Shown in pieces: positions 38,801 to 42,943 of a DNA stretch of 64,000 nt (its first letter is position 1; each line of letters begins with the position of its first letter). The DNA lies in assembly GCF_051903925.1 (NCBI RefSeq), contig NZ_CP173678.1:4278001-4342000 (forward strand), written 5' to 3'. A program made the translations under genes and the position numbers. The notes under the pieces are model-generated. The model did no database searches. It was given only the letters and a program-made list of their open reading frames with translations, and was not told the origin of the DNA. Origin of the DNA: G051903925 sp051903925 (GTDB lineage Bacteria; Pseudomonadota; Alphaproteobacteria; Zavarziniales; Zavarziniaceae).

Positions 38801-39232
38801 AACCTGCGCGCCCTGGCCGAAGACGATGCCGTTGGGATTGACCAGGAAGATGCTGCCATTGGCCTCGATCTGGCCGGCAATGGCCGACAGGTCGCCGCCG
38901 GTCACGCGGTTCAGCGTGACGGACCCGGCATTGGGCTGCTGGAAGCGGGTGATCTCTCCCTGGCCGATCGAGAAGCTTTGCCAGTCGATCGCGGCGCGGT
39001 CGCTCTGCTGCTGGATCAGGACCTGATTCGGCACGGGCGCGGAGATGACCGCCTGTCCGCCCACGACGGTCCCGCCCTGCGGATTAGCCAGCGCGCCCGG
39101 CGGCACCGCCAACGCCATCAGCGCGCCCAGCACGAAGCCCGACGTGCTGGTCCGCGTGCAGCGGTCCAGCACGGCGCGCAACCGATCGGATGCGGGGCTG
39201 ACCACGGACGGGATCAGGCGGCGACGCGTCAT
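17873..39232 (-). CDS. Giant two-partner secretion exoprotein (TpsA, filamentous-haemagglutinin type), 7,119 aa
   Basis: A single uninterrupted 21.4-kb reading frame. An extended signal peptide ends at ALA49. The TPS haemagglutination-activity domain (about 50-310) has NPNGI at 132-136 and GQGAQVDVGGLVATT, followed by LLLDPETITV near 450. The rest is Ala/Gly/Thr/Val-rich beta-helix repeat. About twenty degenerate modules carry a 'Q-x-AGT-x-x-FG-x-x-G-x-GD' signature, and three adjacent copies are nearly identical (25578-27296). The C-terminus has a Cys7035/Cys7041 pair (FNGCPVVSGC) reminiscent of the HMW1 anchoring loop, then a Pro/Asp-rich tail. No autotransporter barrel or toxin domain is visible, so adhesin or biofilm function is more likely than contact-dependent inhibition. 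It starts 13 bp after tpsB. Confidence 0.95.
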   Translation of the reverse strand: MTRRRLIPSVVSPASDRLRAVLDRCTRTSTSGFVLGALMALAVPPGALANPQGGTVVGGQAVISAPVPNQVLIQQQSDRAAIDWQSFSIGQGEITRFQQPNAGSVTLNRVTGGDLSAIAGQIEANGSIFLVNPNGIVFGQGAQVDVGGLVATTADIPTSDFMAGRDSFSIPSPNPDARVVNQGTINIRNQGLGALVAPGVENQGVIAARGGTIALGAAQTVTVDLNGDGLISFDTGQPVQQAPLGPDGKPVDALVQNSGTLSATGGTVIMSARAASDVVANVINTTGVVEALTVGTEGGAIILSGGDTGTVRVDGTLDASGQDAGETGGSVTVTGERVVLGADARVDASGQAGGGTALIGGGWQGQGPTPTAQTTIVATGAQIDVSAKDRGDGGTAVVWADGNTRFGGTINARGGENGGDGGQVEVSGKINLQFIGIVDAAAKRGRPGDLLLDPETITVVEQVTGVDDGEVSDNLVDETDSPGANFQISANAIEAAAAGGTRVRLDATGNITVDAVLDMVGGLALTSSGGDITINQSVATDAFLDFSAEAGTITINASLSVGTASSFNFAQLSAASFVLADGVTVDSPNITVRGTQGDFVVGGDSGALSTTALTQLVADSSLVLQAADGTLVIGEAIAGDGSTFTGLFLNGLAGVTVDAAITLTGTAATLSISSNGGIAVNAPLSVASATGNLSLTAGTFNGSNGDDPALLSIGGTLDAADIFLTAKSYSITADVNGETILLGQTGGDLIIGGADATVTGADIARLNATTKLMIGGDFGAGTITGNIVINDDLAFAVDALILASNDLVINAAITSTSPGTASTAYRLHLVAGNDLTLSAAGSVTGTYAVDPDGFFIAVAMFADGATNGEFDTEDGSGTLTIDGLISTTNAYLSLSAARYDVNADVDIATGVGLTVSKPDDVSTFIIGGADATISAADVMRFASATQVTFGSILASNGSDRAADETEVREALTLTSATLIVASGDLLIDAGASFTATGVSVDESIATLRLGSANNTVTLANSGQLVNLPNGGTVIVSGGGNVSIDTAQDFSNLVGSGIDVQFLAGQSIFINAAVDLGDGRYQFIADAPNSDVGGDGAGNIILAAPITRVGADGDLFFSAADYTVTAAVDNAGGTIGVANLTDPLTLGALGILNAAELERFTTTGTLSLGGIVFQDPAGDFLVAGNIVAFTTGTAGTFAPALNAGAVDVVSNTNIVVDIGEVVDFGNLTPGTLVRFLGVDTVSIGGTILAPNMDLVLHADAGNTLVPGTASVPGGLFVGGTVQAARVALAGYLIGITGPVMASGEVSVVPSQDGATQEIYEPITDSDLPPNPVISPASLQQLSGGVVSIGASSLLDMVTGLLVVTEALSLGNATLMTSLTDILVNADITDTGFVAPTGAYELELRAGGNVTIAAGVTVTLDPADNSARNIGIFADADITGDGSTNNGAGAVQILGSVLSSGGYVALSGAGISVPTGGSVVGDTGIGIITSQPATAALVIGPSGNLLAADLARIGNGTATTTFGRIAPIGGTATTNANVTINSSVAFAGPTVVAAATLITGGPGVNITADGNLTLDGPASFSGTAGIAVDGSLTFTDTVAFLGTTTLSAGTTFAFQGAVTATGQVVSATAGGILSLGGSFGASQLTLESTGASVTVSGTVTVVTAFQVTAATTISVAQVDSDNSVAFFTPGAIALTGNVTAGSNLTIRGLTSGSAAGAVSQASGTTLTFGTSGDLSGGSVFINAASLNFLGGLASSDELAASVNITTSGALTIAGGIAASAITNANFTAGLVSTGGSVNLGAVTLGAGALIGTGNGNVQVTGAISAAAGVDLTAATGAVGVTGALTASAGAVTIQTAVDFNPAGTITAGTNLSIASTSADLALFGLQAGGAIAITTNGAVQFLANVSAGQGITVLGAGGSGAAASFSSIGTVTFGTPGDSLQSSVTITANTVSISGGLNTADTEAFGITITALAGPALVGTIDASAVTRGGFSVSVSATTTVDVGAINAGAGSITLDSPNNLTVSGRLDAGGSVTLTSDAAIALGGAVTAGGTGIALTAGTGVTATGNAALTTGAGDILVDAGSGDATLRAMTADGNVTVRADGTIALGGSVAAGLSIALGGSSTTVATAVTQGAGIQAGFGTTGDGQASTLVINAGSVDLDGTLATLDTGAGGITITTNPGALAVGTIDAAAVTNTAFAVLLQALGLTPVDIQVGAIAAGLGSVTLATSGAVDATGAIAGAAGIVIDAGTGITAAAGLTANSGGIDLDAGSGAAQVAALTAAGDVTIAADGAIALGGGVTAGQSVALSGSSTTFSGAVTMASGLELRFGTANDTLVTALSVLAQSIALNGSILTSDNQAGSIDLLASAGSVAIGSIAAGNAGPLLQITASAAGGSNSLSSGAISAGGGSVALSAPGLLTVGGSLLAGGDVTLTSSAAGVVANAGITGGDITITAATGLDALGGLDADAGDIAIDAGSGNAELGPVSASGGVQVLADGQIRLNDALTAGLSVVLGGSSGGDAGAVIQAATATLQFGTAGDATVSTLSVRGRSVALDGGITTADDQLSTIDILAGLNSVSVGSLTTLATTTTGLVVTISALGAEAEVTLGAIVLGNGSLVVSADGLVQGNGRLDAAQGIAVTSINDGISLLGTVDAGGNAVTLDAETGVDAVASVSGGDVTVDGGVGTVMLGPVTALQALSVLTDGAIALTGNVTAGFGVTLAGSGGTGATASVVQSAGTSLVVGAAASGGTTLRATASGALTFGGSVVIADPQADEVVLDAGTALSLNLDAGGVTASAFLVTLTAGTTATMGVMDLGAGSLDLSAGLAVTTAAIDAGGVVQLVSASGGIVLDGALTFGGPLALIDGGTGNVTIGGAVNAPVGGLVVLADGTVAINANLDLALGLLVQGSTVDAMPVAVTSATDTQIRIGLTGDAQGTAFGIDAQSIILLGDIVLVDGDGGSSVVLTSATSILLNQGLDGAGLGGAGNQVAFDAAAEFQAARLVDVGSASLLAGAGNAITFNAGITADGGVGLISDADIVIDGPVTATAGPLLVDSLGGVVITQAITVGSVVSIVGSGDIRLGGAITAPTGLLVESTDGAVTLLGAASATAGEVSIEAAQNVILADAITARDGILVSGALGAEVSGLSGGSITVDGGTEAASVSGPLVADTEVLLVADGAITIAADVTAGAGFSARGTAGPTASAASVTQAAGTTILFGTGGSGDLLIRGADVTLAGTIASAGSAGSTTIASLNTLTIGALDLTSISDTSGTSLVTLSTGADLRATGALSLGVLDLDVAAPGAITLDGPVEAANIDLDATGQLQLGGPVVATGTLALAAIADVMILATAPLSGNGITVTSRSGSVAMAAGATSGAGLSVRAAGNASLVALTANGGDVQVTAGGIALSGAVRSSAAVRLDSPGAIAINADVTAATDVTVLGGDGPSTFAGAVSQAAGTTIRFGDDGVGDFILRGTDVVLAGAAIAGGSSGSADLEALNALGIGALDMRTITDGGGGSLVRLVAGTGFTASGAIQAGILDLNVTVPGAIVLAGPAQAAAIALQGSAITVAGLTTSVGGLVLSSPGAIQLTGDVVARGDVTIAGNAAARVPAGSVSQAAGTRLTFGGGGLGDSLASTLFITAGLVNLSGVLAAGDDIAVLRLVSASDLTLGALDLSLVTDPGNGSLIDLSTGGAFTASGALDVGALALAVSAAGDIDLGGAIRAASVDLASDADIVLAAMVTAPGGISIAAGGLADVSALDASAGDISVTGAAITTRGAILGGQSLSFLSDGVISFGADATAALDLTVAGAGGATTFATAVNQSAGTVLRFATGGDGALILRGAGVSLAGLLASAGTSGTVDVEATGDLGLGGIDLGSISDDTGASTLRLAAGGNLTASGAIDAGVLDLVLSVPGTILLSGPATANAIQLQAAAVTAAGLSATGGDVVVTSSGDIVLGAVDTPGNAQIEGASVDLQGVLTAGGSIRLTASNGTVAIGADLTAGGDLNITGPGGNTFASAVTQVAGSTIRFGGDLFVRGGTVTLAGAILSTGTAGGADIEGQAGLSVGSIDVSSILGGPGQLRLAAGGPVTASGALNAGALALVASSATAIDLDGVVTAASLNLSSSGAIALAAVDSAGDVAIVGGTVDLGGALTAGGSVVLQASNGTVAIGADLTAGGDLDITGPGGNTFASAVTQVAGSTIRFGGDLFVRGGTVTLAGAILSTGTAGGADIEGQAGLSVGSIDVSSILGGPGQLRLAAGGPVTASGALDAGALALVASSATAIDLDGPVTAASLNLSSSGAIVLAAVDSAGDVAIVGGTVDLGGALTAGGSVVLQASNGTVAIGADLTAGGDLDITGPGGNTFASAVTQVAGSTIRFGGSLFVRGGTVTLAGAILSTGTAGGADIEAQAGLSVGSIDVSSILGGPGQLRLVAGGPVTASGALDAGALALVASSATAIDLDGAVTAASLNLSSSGAIALAAVDSAGDVAIVGGTVDLGGALTAGGSVVLQASNGTVAIGAELTAGGDLDITGPSGNTFASAVTQVAGSAIRFGGDLFVRGLAIDLAGQIVATASTGSVDIAAQGAVNLGSLDLSAMTDASGGGVLELNGNSLGVAGVLNAGALALDVAVAGTIVLNGPTTAASIALSGSALTLGVLTATQGSIGLAAVGTIALNGDVAGQGDVVIAGIGTAPAGAVTQAAGTTLHFGLGGAGDAAASTLDIRADSVALAGAIVAADDVSVIRIASGSDLTLGAIDVGAVTVPGNGSLIALQTAGAFTATGAVDAGVLALSIAAGQGITIAGPVAAGSLALTAGADIVLGAALTAPGGITLDAGGLASTAGLSAANGDILVLAGNILLGGQATAGGAIGLYSAAAITLDASLTAGADIILAGRGATGTPAGTITQAAGTTLAFGARGSGDLRVVGSTLSLAGALVALGATGSISLSATGDLALGSLDARALGPGAGTGVFAVALGNLAVSGAVLAGSQSLLLGSNGTLTLGGRVTGGDIRFDVAGPITAAGAIEALGTVTIQALQEVRLARVQAQGAITVNAGQGDLAVSGSLVSLGDGVTVTAAGSLDFTGSADGALVALEAGNALRLVSGSSLTGGRVTLSAGASIALGGEIDATAIAVSAVTGVVTLSGTLSAGTSLDVAAATVLQDAGSIILLGSAGSGAAAGLLIQGDTIALNGTLRVVHDRVAVLQIISSGSLDLAGADLTGVALGTDGGQESALVLRAGGPLTVSGDLALGLAALDVLAGGDATLAGAVDAARIRLSLGSGTLSTGALTARGSIAVTGGTTLTLGPLVSRNADIDVSSAGSISLADLDAGGNVGIAGAVVRQTGTIRFGAAGAGDGATSTLSVSGGSVVLGDIVLADERSAVTLSADDGLALGAVAFSFAPGAVPAVTFAVRAGGTLDLNGTLDVAQVARLEIEAGGDLNINGRQTLAQGGRFFAGGTLTIAADLVVSRGLDPLAALFAANAGIVVDGSVTMVDGGAGPGTAILAFHALGGDLVVNGDVLAGDARTSVDLFADGTIQVNGALTTATLTHGGFSYASASGDLAFAREGGGVLFGGIGSDAFVLGSGGSIVFGAGGGAIRIAATDITINGAVTLAGAVAGLSLDATRDLTLASALDLVALDSNATVVLSAGRALRATAISVGGAPLVMQAGTDLVLDGQVTAAGLVSLRGDAIAIRTGVAAAGGLLVNAAGARLVAGAGGTIDAAALGRLAGTSSLVLGRSLNADGTFSTAAEVTVAGAVDLALQTRIVATDRIAVDGSLSIGAVAPGSTFALRLESGGDIALNGGISGALDGGAIDVWAAGAIGVAGLLDFSNRSGGDAARNRVSLLAGGDVVVTGTILFGTGGLIQADATLALATGVTGAADGVGTLRVEGAVVGTVAGVDGSVNLSGARIQVPGLVTASMVNITSSGALLVVGNGAEATLTGADIGNISGREVNIGVQVLAGLPGPGTQRVQDLLVTGGVAIEAQARILRLLAARDVTVDGVLNLTGAVPDVILAAGRDVLVNGILTTTSARLSLFADDGFTAETFGASFQDEVGDVRVAGDISAGGDIALSGRQVRIGGRVNALGRIGVVTSGLGLTTLGGTAATVDEASLARVLAGGGVFIGQVQSAIGPRTTAFVTVTDDVTLANQTVLIALQDILVDAALVDVGTTAGPGEYELSLIAGRNIRISTTGSVTLAPTDGSARNLGLFADAAIDLPVGSVALPTRDGVGRLQVDGAVTAQNGYVALSAAAFGITADVRGDAGVGVVSSRPELDALVLGGTGATIDAASIARIASPKVVSFGVMRPLGGAQVANFDTRVGGAVALGSATILYADRTLVIDGAVAANGVSTTAGIAQLLAFGRQSLTVNAGISAASGGGLVNLWSSGTIAINAAQDFTNRTGAGDGVHIQAGGDIAVNADIAFAGLLSIAADTTAGFVSGWIQPADGVGTLRLSAAITGTGSLLLLQGADFVVDAGALAQAANIDMAGSIGGLSVGGAAGILSAIELAQVRATNLVLGALRYESETFRGDSLDVVGGFALDPGTLSARLVATNDITVSATSPITGLTAAAELVLAAGGDIRIQAALNAGVAQLSLLADDGLTGIGPSLADGAGGLFIDADVTTQGLLALSGAAIQVNATATGVAGIGIVGSGLDMTVAAGGTVDPGAFVRLVTAGRVLLGQITTMGSTITARDVAIAAATVFQATTTILAARDISVNAALVSLASGAPAGFYDLLLLAGRTIEVGAGGSILLDPADGSARNLGLFADAAVPGTGIGADGLGSLVLAGAVRAAGGYLSLSAADFLFTATATGDAGVGVITSRPGSDALSLGSGGVMDGGSAGFLRSPARISFGQIVPIGGAAVSVANLVVGPMSPLALSTALLDFTGDRVTVNAPLSILAAAGTVRLSALDGELSIAGNVTTAGADLVLAASLGPILFDGTLIRTAGGDLLLTGDITFGAASARLASLGGNVLFGGTTLADDLVIDLGNGTAVTNAAGFIIARSLTVIGTGGSADLQGIINGVAGPAAAMLVDRPGGANAAYLFNGCPVVSGCVTPPEPPVDPVDELPRTYDPTTRLTLPVGTGPGQTPGEVSSIVDALMSITPPVVLPSKLDPKVEPDFRSSNLGDNDQW
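25578..27296. repeat. 522-bp in-frame tandem repeat inside tpsA (about 3.3 copies)
   Basis: The same block recurs with a 522-bp (174-codon) period. For example, the segment starting GATGGACGAGACGTCGATG is at 26511 and 27033, with a near-identical copy at about 25989. CACCCAGATCCACCGTGCC recurs at about 25761, 26283 and 26805. On the protein level each unit contains ITGPGGNTFASAVTQVAGS, SIDVSSILGGPGQLRLA and VASSATAIDLDG. Differences are few (for example Asn/Asp, Gly/Ala). The period is a multiple of three, so copy changes keep the frame. High identity implies recent duplication or gene conversion, and a risk of assembly collapse. Confidence 0.95.
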
Positions 39233-39245
39233 TGCTGGCCCGACC

Positions 39246-41012
39246 TCAGAACACGGTGCTCAGGCGCATGTAGAAGACAGGATCGGAATCCTGCCTTCCC
39301 CCGCGCCCCAGGCGGTCCGCGGCGCGGAACTGCTCGTCCGGCTGGCGGGTCAGCGGCTTGGCCACCTCGACCTCGAGCGAGAGACCCTCGGGGTGGTAGA
39401 GGCGCACACCGGCGCCGCTGCCAGCCAGCGTACGCCGGCGAATGTTGTCGCCCTCGCGCAGCCAGACCGCGCCGAAGTCGTAGAAGCCGTAGAGCTGCCA
39501 GTTCAGCGTCTGGGTCTTCTCGGCATAGGTCCAGTCGGCGCTGCCATTCAGCTGCAACTCGGCTGTGGTGCCGATGCCATCGTCGCCCGAAAGCTCCGAC
39601 GGGGCATAGCCGCGACCGAACAGCGTGTTGCCCAGGCGGAACTGCTCGCTGGAGAGCAGCGAGTCGATCGCATACTGCCCGCCCACGCGCAGCAGGCCCG
39701 TCAGGCGCAGGTCGTCGGTGAACTGGTGGATCGTCTGGAAGCGCGAGACATCGAAGGTGAACTTGGTGAAATCCGTCTCACCCCGCGAGCGGGAGCGCAG
39801 CCGGCTGCTGTCCTCGGTCTGGAAGATGCGCAGGCCCCGGGAGGCCGTGACCGAGCCGACATTGCGGCCGCCCCAATCGTCCACCACCTCGAAGTCGACG
39901 CCGGCACGCACGGCGCGGATCTGGTCGCGCGTCTGGCGAAAGAAGGCGTTCTCCACCCCCTCGTCCGTCCAGTCCAGCGCGCCCTGCAGCGACAGCGACA
40001 GGCGGCGGGTGCGGATGATCGGATCGGTGACGCGCAGCGCGTAGAACCAGCTTTCGCTGACCGTGTCGATCGTGCGCAGGTTCAGGCCAGGCTGCGACGG
40101 GCCATAGGACGCCTCGGCCGAGAGGGTCAGCCCCTCGCCATTCAGGATGGCGGAACCGAACATCTGGACGTAGCGCTGCTCGTCGCTGAAGGTCGAGAAG
40201 GCCAGCAGGCCCACGCGTTCGCCATAGGCGGTCAGCGAATCGATCTCGGCCGAGGCGGCCGCCCCCCAGGGACCGGTGAAGCGCGAGCCGCGATTGCTGA
40301 CCGAGGCATAGCCGGCAAAGGGAATGTGGGTGACGTCGACCACCAGTTCGGATCCGCCCTGCGCGGTCTGGCTGGGGCGCAGGGTGGATGTCGCGAAGAT
40401 GCCGGGAATGTCGTTCACCAGCAGAAGGTAGCGCTCCAGCGTCTCCAGGCGGACGGGCCGCTCCTCCCGCACGTTCGCCATCGTCCGCTCGACCAGGTCA
40501 CGGACCGGGCCGATATCGCCTTCGATCGAGACGGTCTCGACAAAGCCCTCGATCACGCGGATGCGGAAGATCCCGCCCTCGGCCCGCTGCTCAGGCACCA
40601 GCGCCCGGGTCAGGATGAAGCCGCGCCCGCGATACAGGGCCTGGACCTCGCCCGCGATCTGGAACACGCGGGACAGGACGATTTCCTTGCCCAGATCGCC
40701 GGCCCACAGCGCCTGCAGGTCCTCCTGCGGGATGGCGGTCACCCCGTCGAGCACCAGGCCGCCCAGCACGAAGCGCAGGTTTTCCGAACCGATCGGCGGC
40801 CCGGGGCGGGTCGTGGGAATCACGATCGGCTCAATGACGGTGGGCGGCGGCGCGGGCGGGGCGACCTGCGGCACGGGATTTGGCGGCGGCACGAAGCCAT
40901 CGGGCACGGCCTGGGCACGCGCCGGCTCCGGCAGGAGGATGCCCAACGCCATGCCAGGCGCCAGGACGGCGAGCGCCATCAGCATCGCGCGCACAGCCCG
41001 ACGCTTCGGCAT
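39246..41012 (-). CDS. TpsB outer-membrane transporter (FhaC/ShlB/HecB family)
   Basis: A 588-residue Omp85-superfamily protein. The signal peptide ends at about ALA-rich position 33 (EPARA). It is followed by a Pro-rich linker (about 37-70), a ShlB-type POTRA region (about 80-230, with FVLGGLVLDGVTAIP and FRIRVIEGFVETVSIEGD), and a 16-stranded barrel. The barrel's conserved loop-6 Arg lies in LGNTLFGRGYAPSEL (Phe465-Gly-Arg-Gly). The C-terminus ends in Phe (MRLSTVF), as usual for barrels. It recognises the TPS domain of its partner in the periplasm and threads it through the outer membrane. ATG 41012 (MPKRRAVRAM) is chosen because it gives a proper signal peptide; upstream in-frame starts add unconserved sequence. 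It is the first gene of the tpsB-tpsA-CHAT operon. Confidence 0.94.
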   Translation of the reverse strand: MPKRRAVRAMLMALAVLAPGMALGILLPEPARAQAVPDGFVPPPNPVPQVAPPAPPPTVIEPIVIPTTRPGPPIGSENLRFVLGGLVLDGVTAIPQEDLQALWAGDLGKEIVLSRVFQIAGEVQALYRGRGFILTRALVPEQRAEGGIFRIRVIEGFVETVSIEGDIGPVRDLVERTMANVREERPVRLETLERYLLLVNDIPGIFATSTLRPSQTAQGGSELVVDVTHIPFAGYASVSNRGSRFTGPWGAAASAEIDSLTAYGERVGLLAFSTFSDEQRYVQMFGSAILNGEGLTLSAEASYGPSQPGLNLRTIDTVSESWFYALRVTDPIIRTRRLSLSLQGALDWTDEGVENAFFRQTRDQIRAVRAGVDFEVVDDWGGRNVGSVTASRGLRIFQTEDSSRLRSRSRGETDFTKFTFDVSRFQTIHQFTDDLRLTGLLRVGGQYAIDSLLSSEQFRLGNTLFGRGYAPSELSGDDGIGTTAELQLNGSADWTYAEKTQTLNWQLYGFYDFGAVWLREGDNIRRRTLAGSGAGVRLYHPEGLSLEVEVAKPLTRQPDEQFRAADRLGRGGRQDSDPVFYMRLSTVF

Positions 41013-41402
41013 CGCAACGGCCTGGGGGGCCAAAGTGCCGCCAACTCCGCACTGCATTATCGGGCTGCCTACACCTCTGGATTGCGGAGCCGCGGCGGGC
41101 CGTCGCCCGCGCCTCCTGTCCCCCGGCGCCCCTGGCGGCGCCTTGGGCCAAAGGATGAAGGGGCGTTCATGAATCCTCAAGCATGAACGCAGCGTCCATT
41201 GCGAAGCGGTCGCTTGCGCAGAGAGAGTGTGGCCCATGTGTAGCAGGACTCACACAGGCTGCATTTCGTTCGCGCGATCCGCCACCGGGGATGGTCGGCG
41301 CCCCGTTTGCGGCACGGACTGGCCACATTGCTGCCATGGCCGGGGACAAGGGTCGCGCCCGACGCAGGCAGGGGGGCGCCGTCCAGGCGAATGCAACCAG
41401 AC
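41013..41402. promoter_or_regulatory. Divergent intergenic region between tpsB and the creD-like gene
   Basis: This 390-bp gene-free region must hold the promoters of the 26-kb minus-strand tps operon and probably of the plus-strand creD-like gene. I see no clear sigma-70 box pair by eye and no convincing small gene. The one distinct element is a perfect 9-bp inverted repeat, listed separately. Confidence 0.55.
41163..41190. promoter_or_regulatory. Perfect 9-bp inverted repeat, candidate operator
   Basis: GCGTTCATG at 41163-41171 and CATGAACGC at 41182-41190 are exact inverse copies separated by 10 bp (centre-to-centre about 19-20 bp, two helical turns). The site lies about 150 bp upstream of tpsB and about 210 bp upstream of the creD-like gene. 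It suits a dimeric regulator; which one is unknown. Confidence 0.4.
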
Positions 41403-42851
41403 ATGACCGATTCTACCGAACCCACAGGTCCCGCGCCGGGTCCCGCCGCGGGGGAGGCCATACCCCCCGGCCCGCCGCGTCCGCCGCTGCCACCCCCCGC
41501 GGGCCTGCCCGCCCTGCCCCGTGGCTTCGGCACGACGGGCAAGGCGATCCTGATCGGCGCCCTCATCATCGTCATGCTGCTGCCGCTGCTGATGGTGCAG
41601 GACGTGATCTCGGAACGGCAGTACCGCTACCGCGACGCGGGAGCCGAGATCGGCGCCTCGTGGGGCAAGCCGCAGAGCCTGGCGGGGCCCGTCCTGGCGA
41701 TCCCCTATGTCGTCCTGCGCGAAGATGACAAGGGCAAGGTCGAACGCCTGCGCTACGAGGCCTATGCGCTGCCGGAGGCGCTGGACGTCAAGGCGGAGCT
41801 GAAGCCCCAGATGCTCTATCGCGGGCTGTTCCAGGCCGTCGTCTATACCGTCTCGCTGAAGGCGGCGGGCCAGTTTGCACGGCCCGACCTGACCGGCGTG
41901 GTCCCGCCCGAGGCCGAGGTCCTGTGGCGTGAGGCCAGCATCCTGGTCGGCGTCAGCGATCCGCGCAGCATCCAGGCAACGGTCGCCCTGCGCTGGGGCG
42001 ATGCCGCCATCCCGTTCGAGCCGGCGACCGTCGCCGTGGCCGGGCTGCCCCCGTCGGTCCTGAAGGCACGCCTGCCCCCGCTCGATACGCTTGCGCGCGA
42101 GGTGGAGGTACCGTTCGCGTTCGACCTGGAGCTGAACGGCAGCGACAATCTGAGCATCCTCCCGGTCGGCAAGCAGAACACCGTCGCGGTCCAGGCCCCC
42201 TGGGCCAGTCCCAGCTTCTTTGGCGCCTTCCTGCCCGAGGAGCGGGAGGTGACGGAGGCGGCGTTCAGCGCGCGCTGGTCCGTCTCGTATTTCGGGCGCG
42301 GCTATGGCCAGGCCTGGACCGACCAGACGGCGACCGGCGACCTGGCCCAGGCCATGGCCGAATCGCGCCTGGGCGTTGCCCTGATCGACACGGTGACGCC
42401 CTACCAGCAGGTCGAACGCTCGGCCAAGTATGGCATCCTGTTCCTGGTCCTGACCTTCCTCGTCTACTTCCTGTTCGAGCTGGTCTCGGGCGCCCGCATC
42501 CACGTCATCCAGTATGGGCTGCTGGGCCTTGCGCTGTGCGTCTTCTACCTGCTGCTGCTGTCGTTCAGCGAGCAATGGGGCTTTGGCCTGGCCTATCTGG
42601 CCAGCGCCGGCGCCGTCGTGCTGCAGACCACCACCTATACCCTGGCCACGGTCCGCAAGCGGGGCAATGCGCTGCTGTTCGGCGTCCTGCTCGCCTGGCT
42701 CTATGGCTTCCTCTACCTGGTGCTGCAGCTTGAAAGCATGGCCCTGATGGTGGGGTCGATCGCGCTGTTCGCGGCCCTGTCGGCGGTGATGTGGTTCACC
42801 CGGCGCATCGACTGGTACAATGTCGGGCCGGCGCAGCGACCCGCCGGATAG
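41403..42851 (+). CDS. creD: CreD-like inner-membrane protein
   Basis: About 482 residues. A Pro-rich cytoplasmic tail (1-45) is followed by TM1 (about 47-66), a large periplasmic domain (about 70-335, with GPVLAIPYVV and LSILPVGKQNTV), and a bundle of about five C-terminal helices starting at KYGILFLVLTFLVYFLFEL. This order matches the CreD family (E. coli cre regulon envelope protein, linked to colicin E2 tolerance and beta-lactam response). Its biochemical role is unknown. ATG 41403 is the first start that leaves a sensible N-tail; ATG 41394 is equally possible. No CreBC-like pair is adjacent; the two-component system at 1.3-3.6 kb is 38 kb away. Confidence 0.88.
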   Translation: MTDSTEPTGPAPGPAAGEAIPPGPPRPPLPPPAGLPALPRGFGTTGKAILIGALIIVMLLPLLMVQDVISERQYRYRDAGAEIGASWGKPQSLAGPVLAIPYVVLREDDKGKVERLRYEAYALPEALDVKAELKPQMLYRGLFQAVVYTVSLKAAGQFARPDLTGVVPPEAEVLWREASILVGVSDPRSIQATVALRWGDAAIPFEPATVAVAGLPPSVLKARLPPLDTLAREVEVPFAFDLELNGSDNLSILPVGKQNTVAVQAPWASPSFFGAFLPEEREVTEAAFSARWSVSYFGRGYGQAWTDQTATGDLAQAMAESRLGVALIDTVTPYQQVERSAKYGILFLVLTFLVYFLFELVSGARIHVIQYGLLGLALCVFYLLLLSFSEQWGFGLAYLASAGAVVLQTTTYTLATVRKRGNALLFGVLLAWLYGFLYLVLQLESMALMVGSIALFAALSAVMWFTRRIDWYNVGPAQRPAG

Positions 42852-42864
42852 CGCGGTAGGCAAA

Positions 42865-42886
42865 GCGGGGGGTTTACGCCCCCCGC
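42865..42886 (+). terminator. GC-rich hairpin after creD, possible terminator
   Basis: GCGGGGGG (42865-42872) pairs with CCCCCCGC (42879-42886) around a 6-nt loop, 14 bp after the creD stop. No T-run follows, so factor-independent termination is uncertain; it could instead stabilise the mRNA 3' end. Confidence 0.4.
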
Positions 42887-42943
42887 GGTGCCGCGTATCT
42901 CCCTTGCGCACAGATGGCGAAGGGCCTGCAAGGGAGGACCAGC

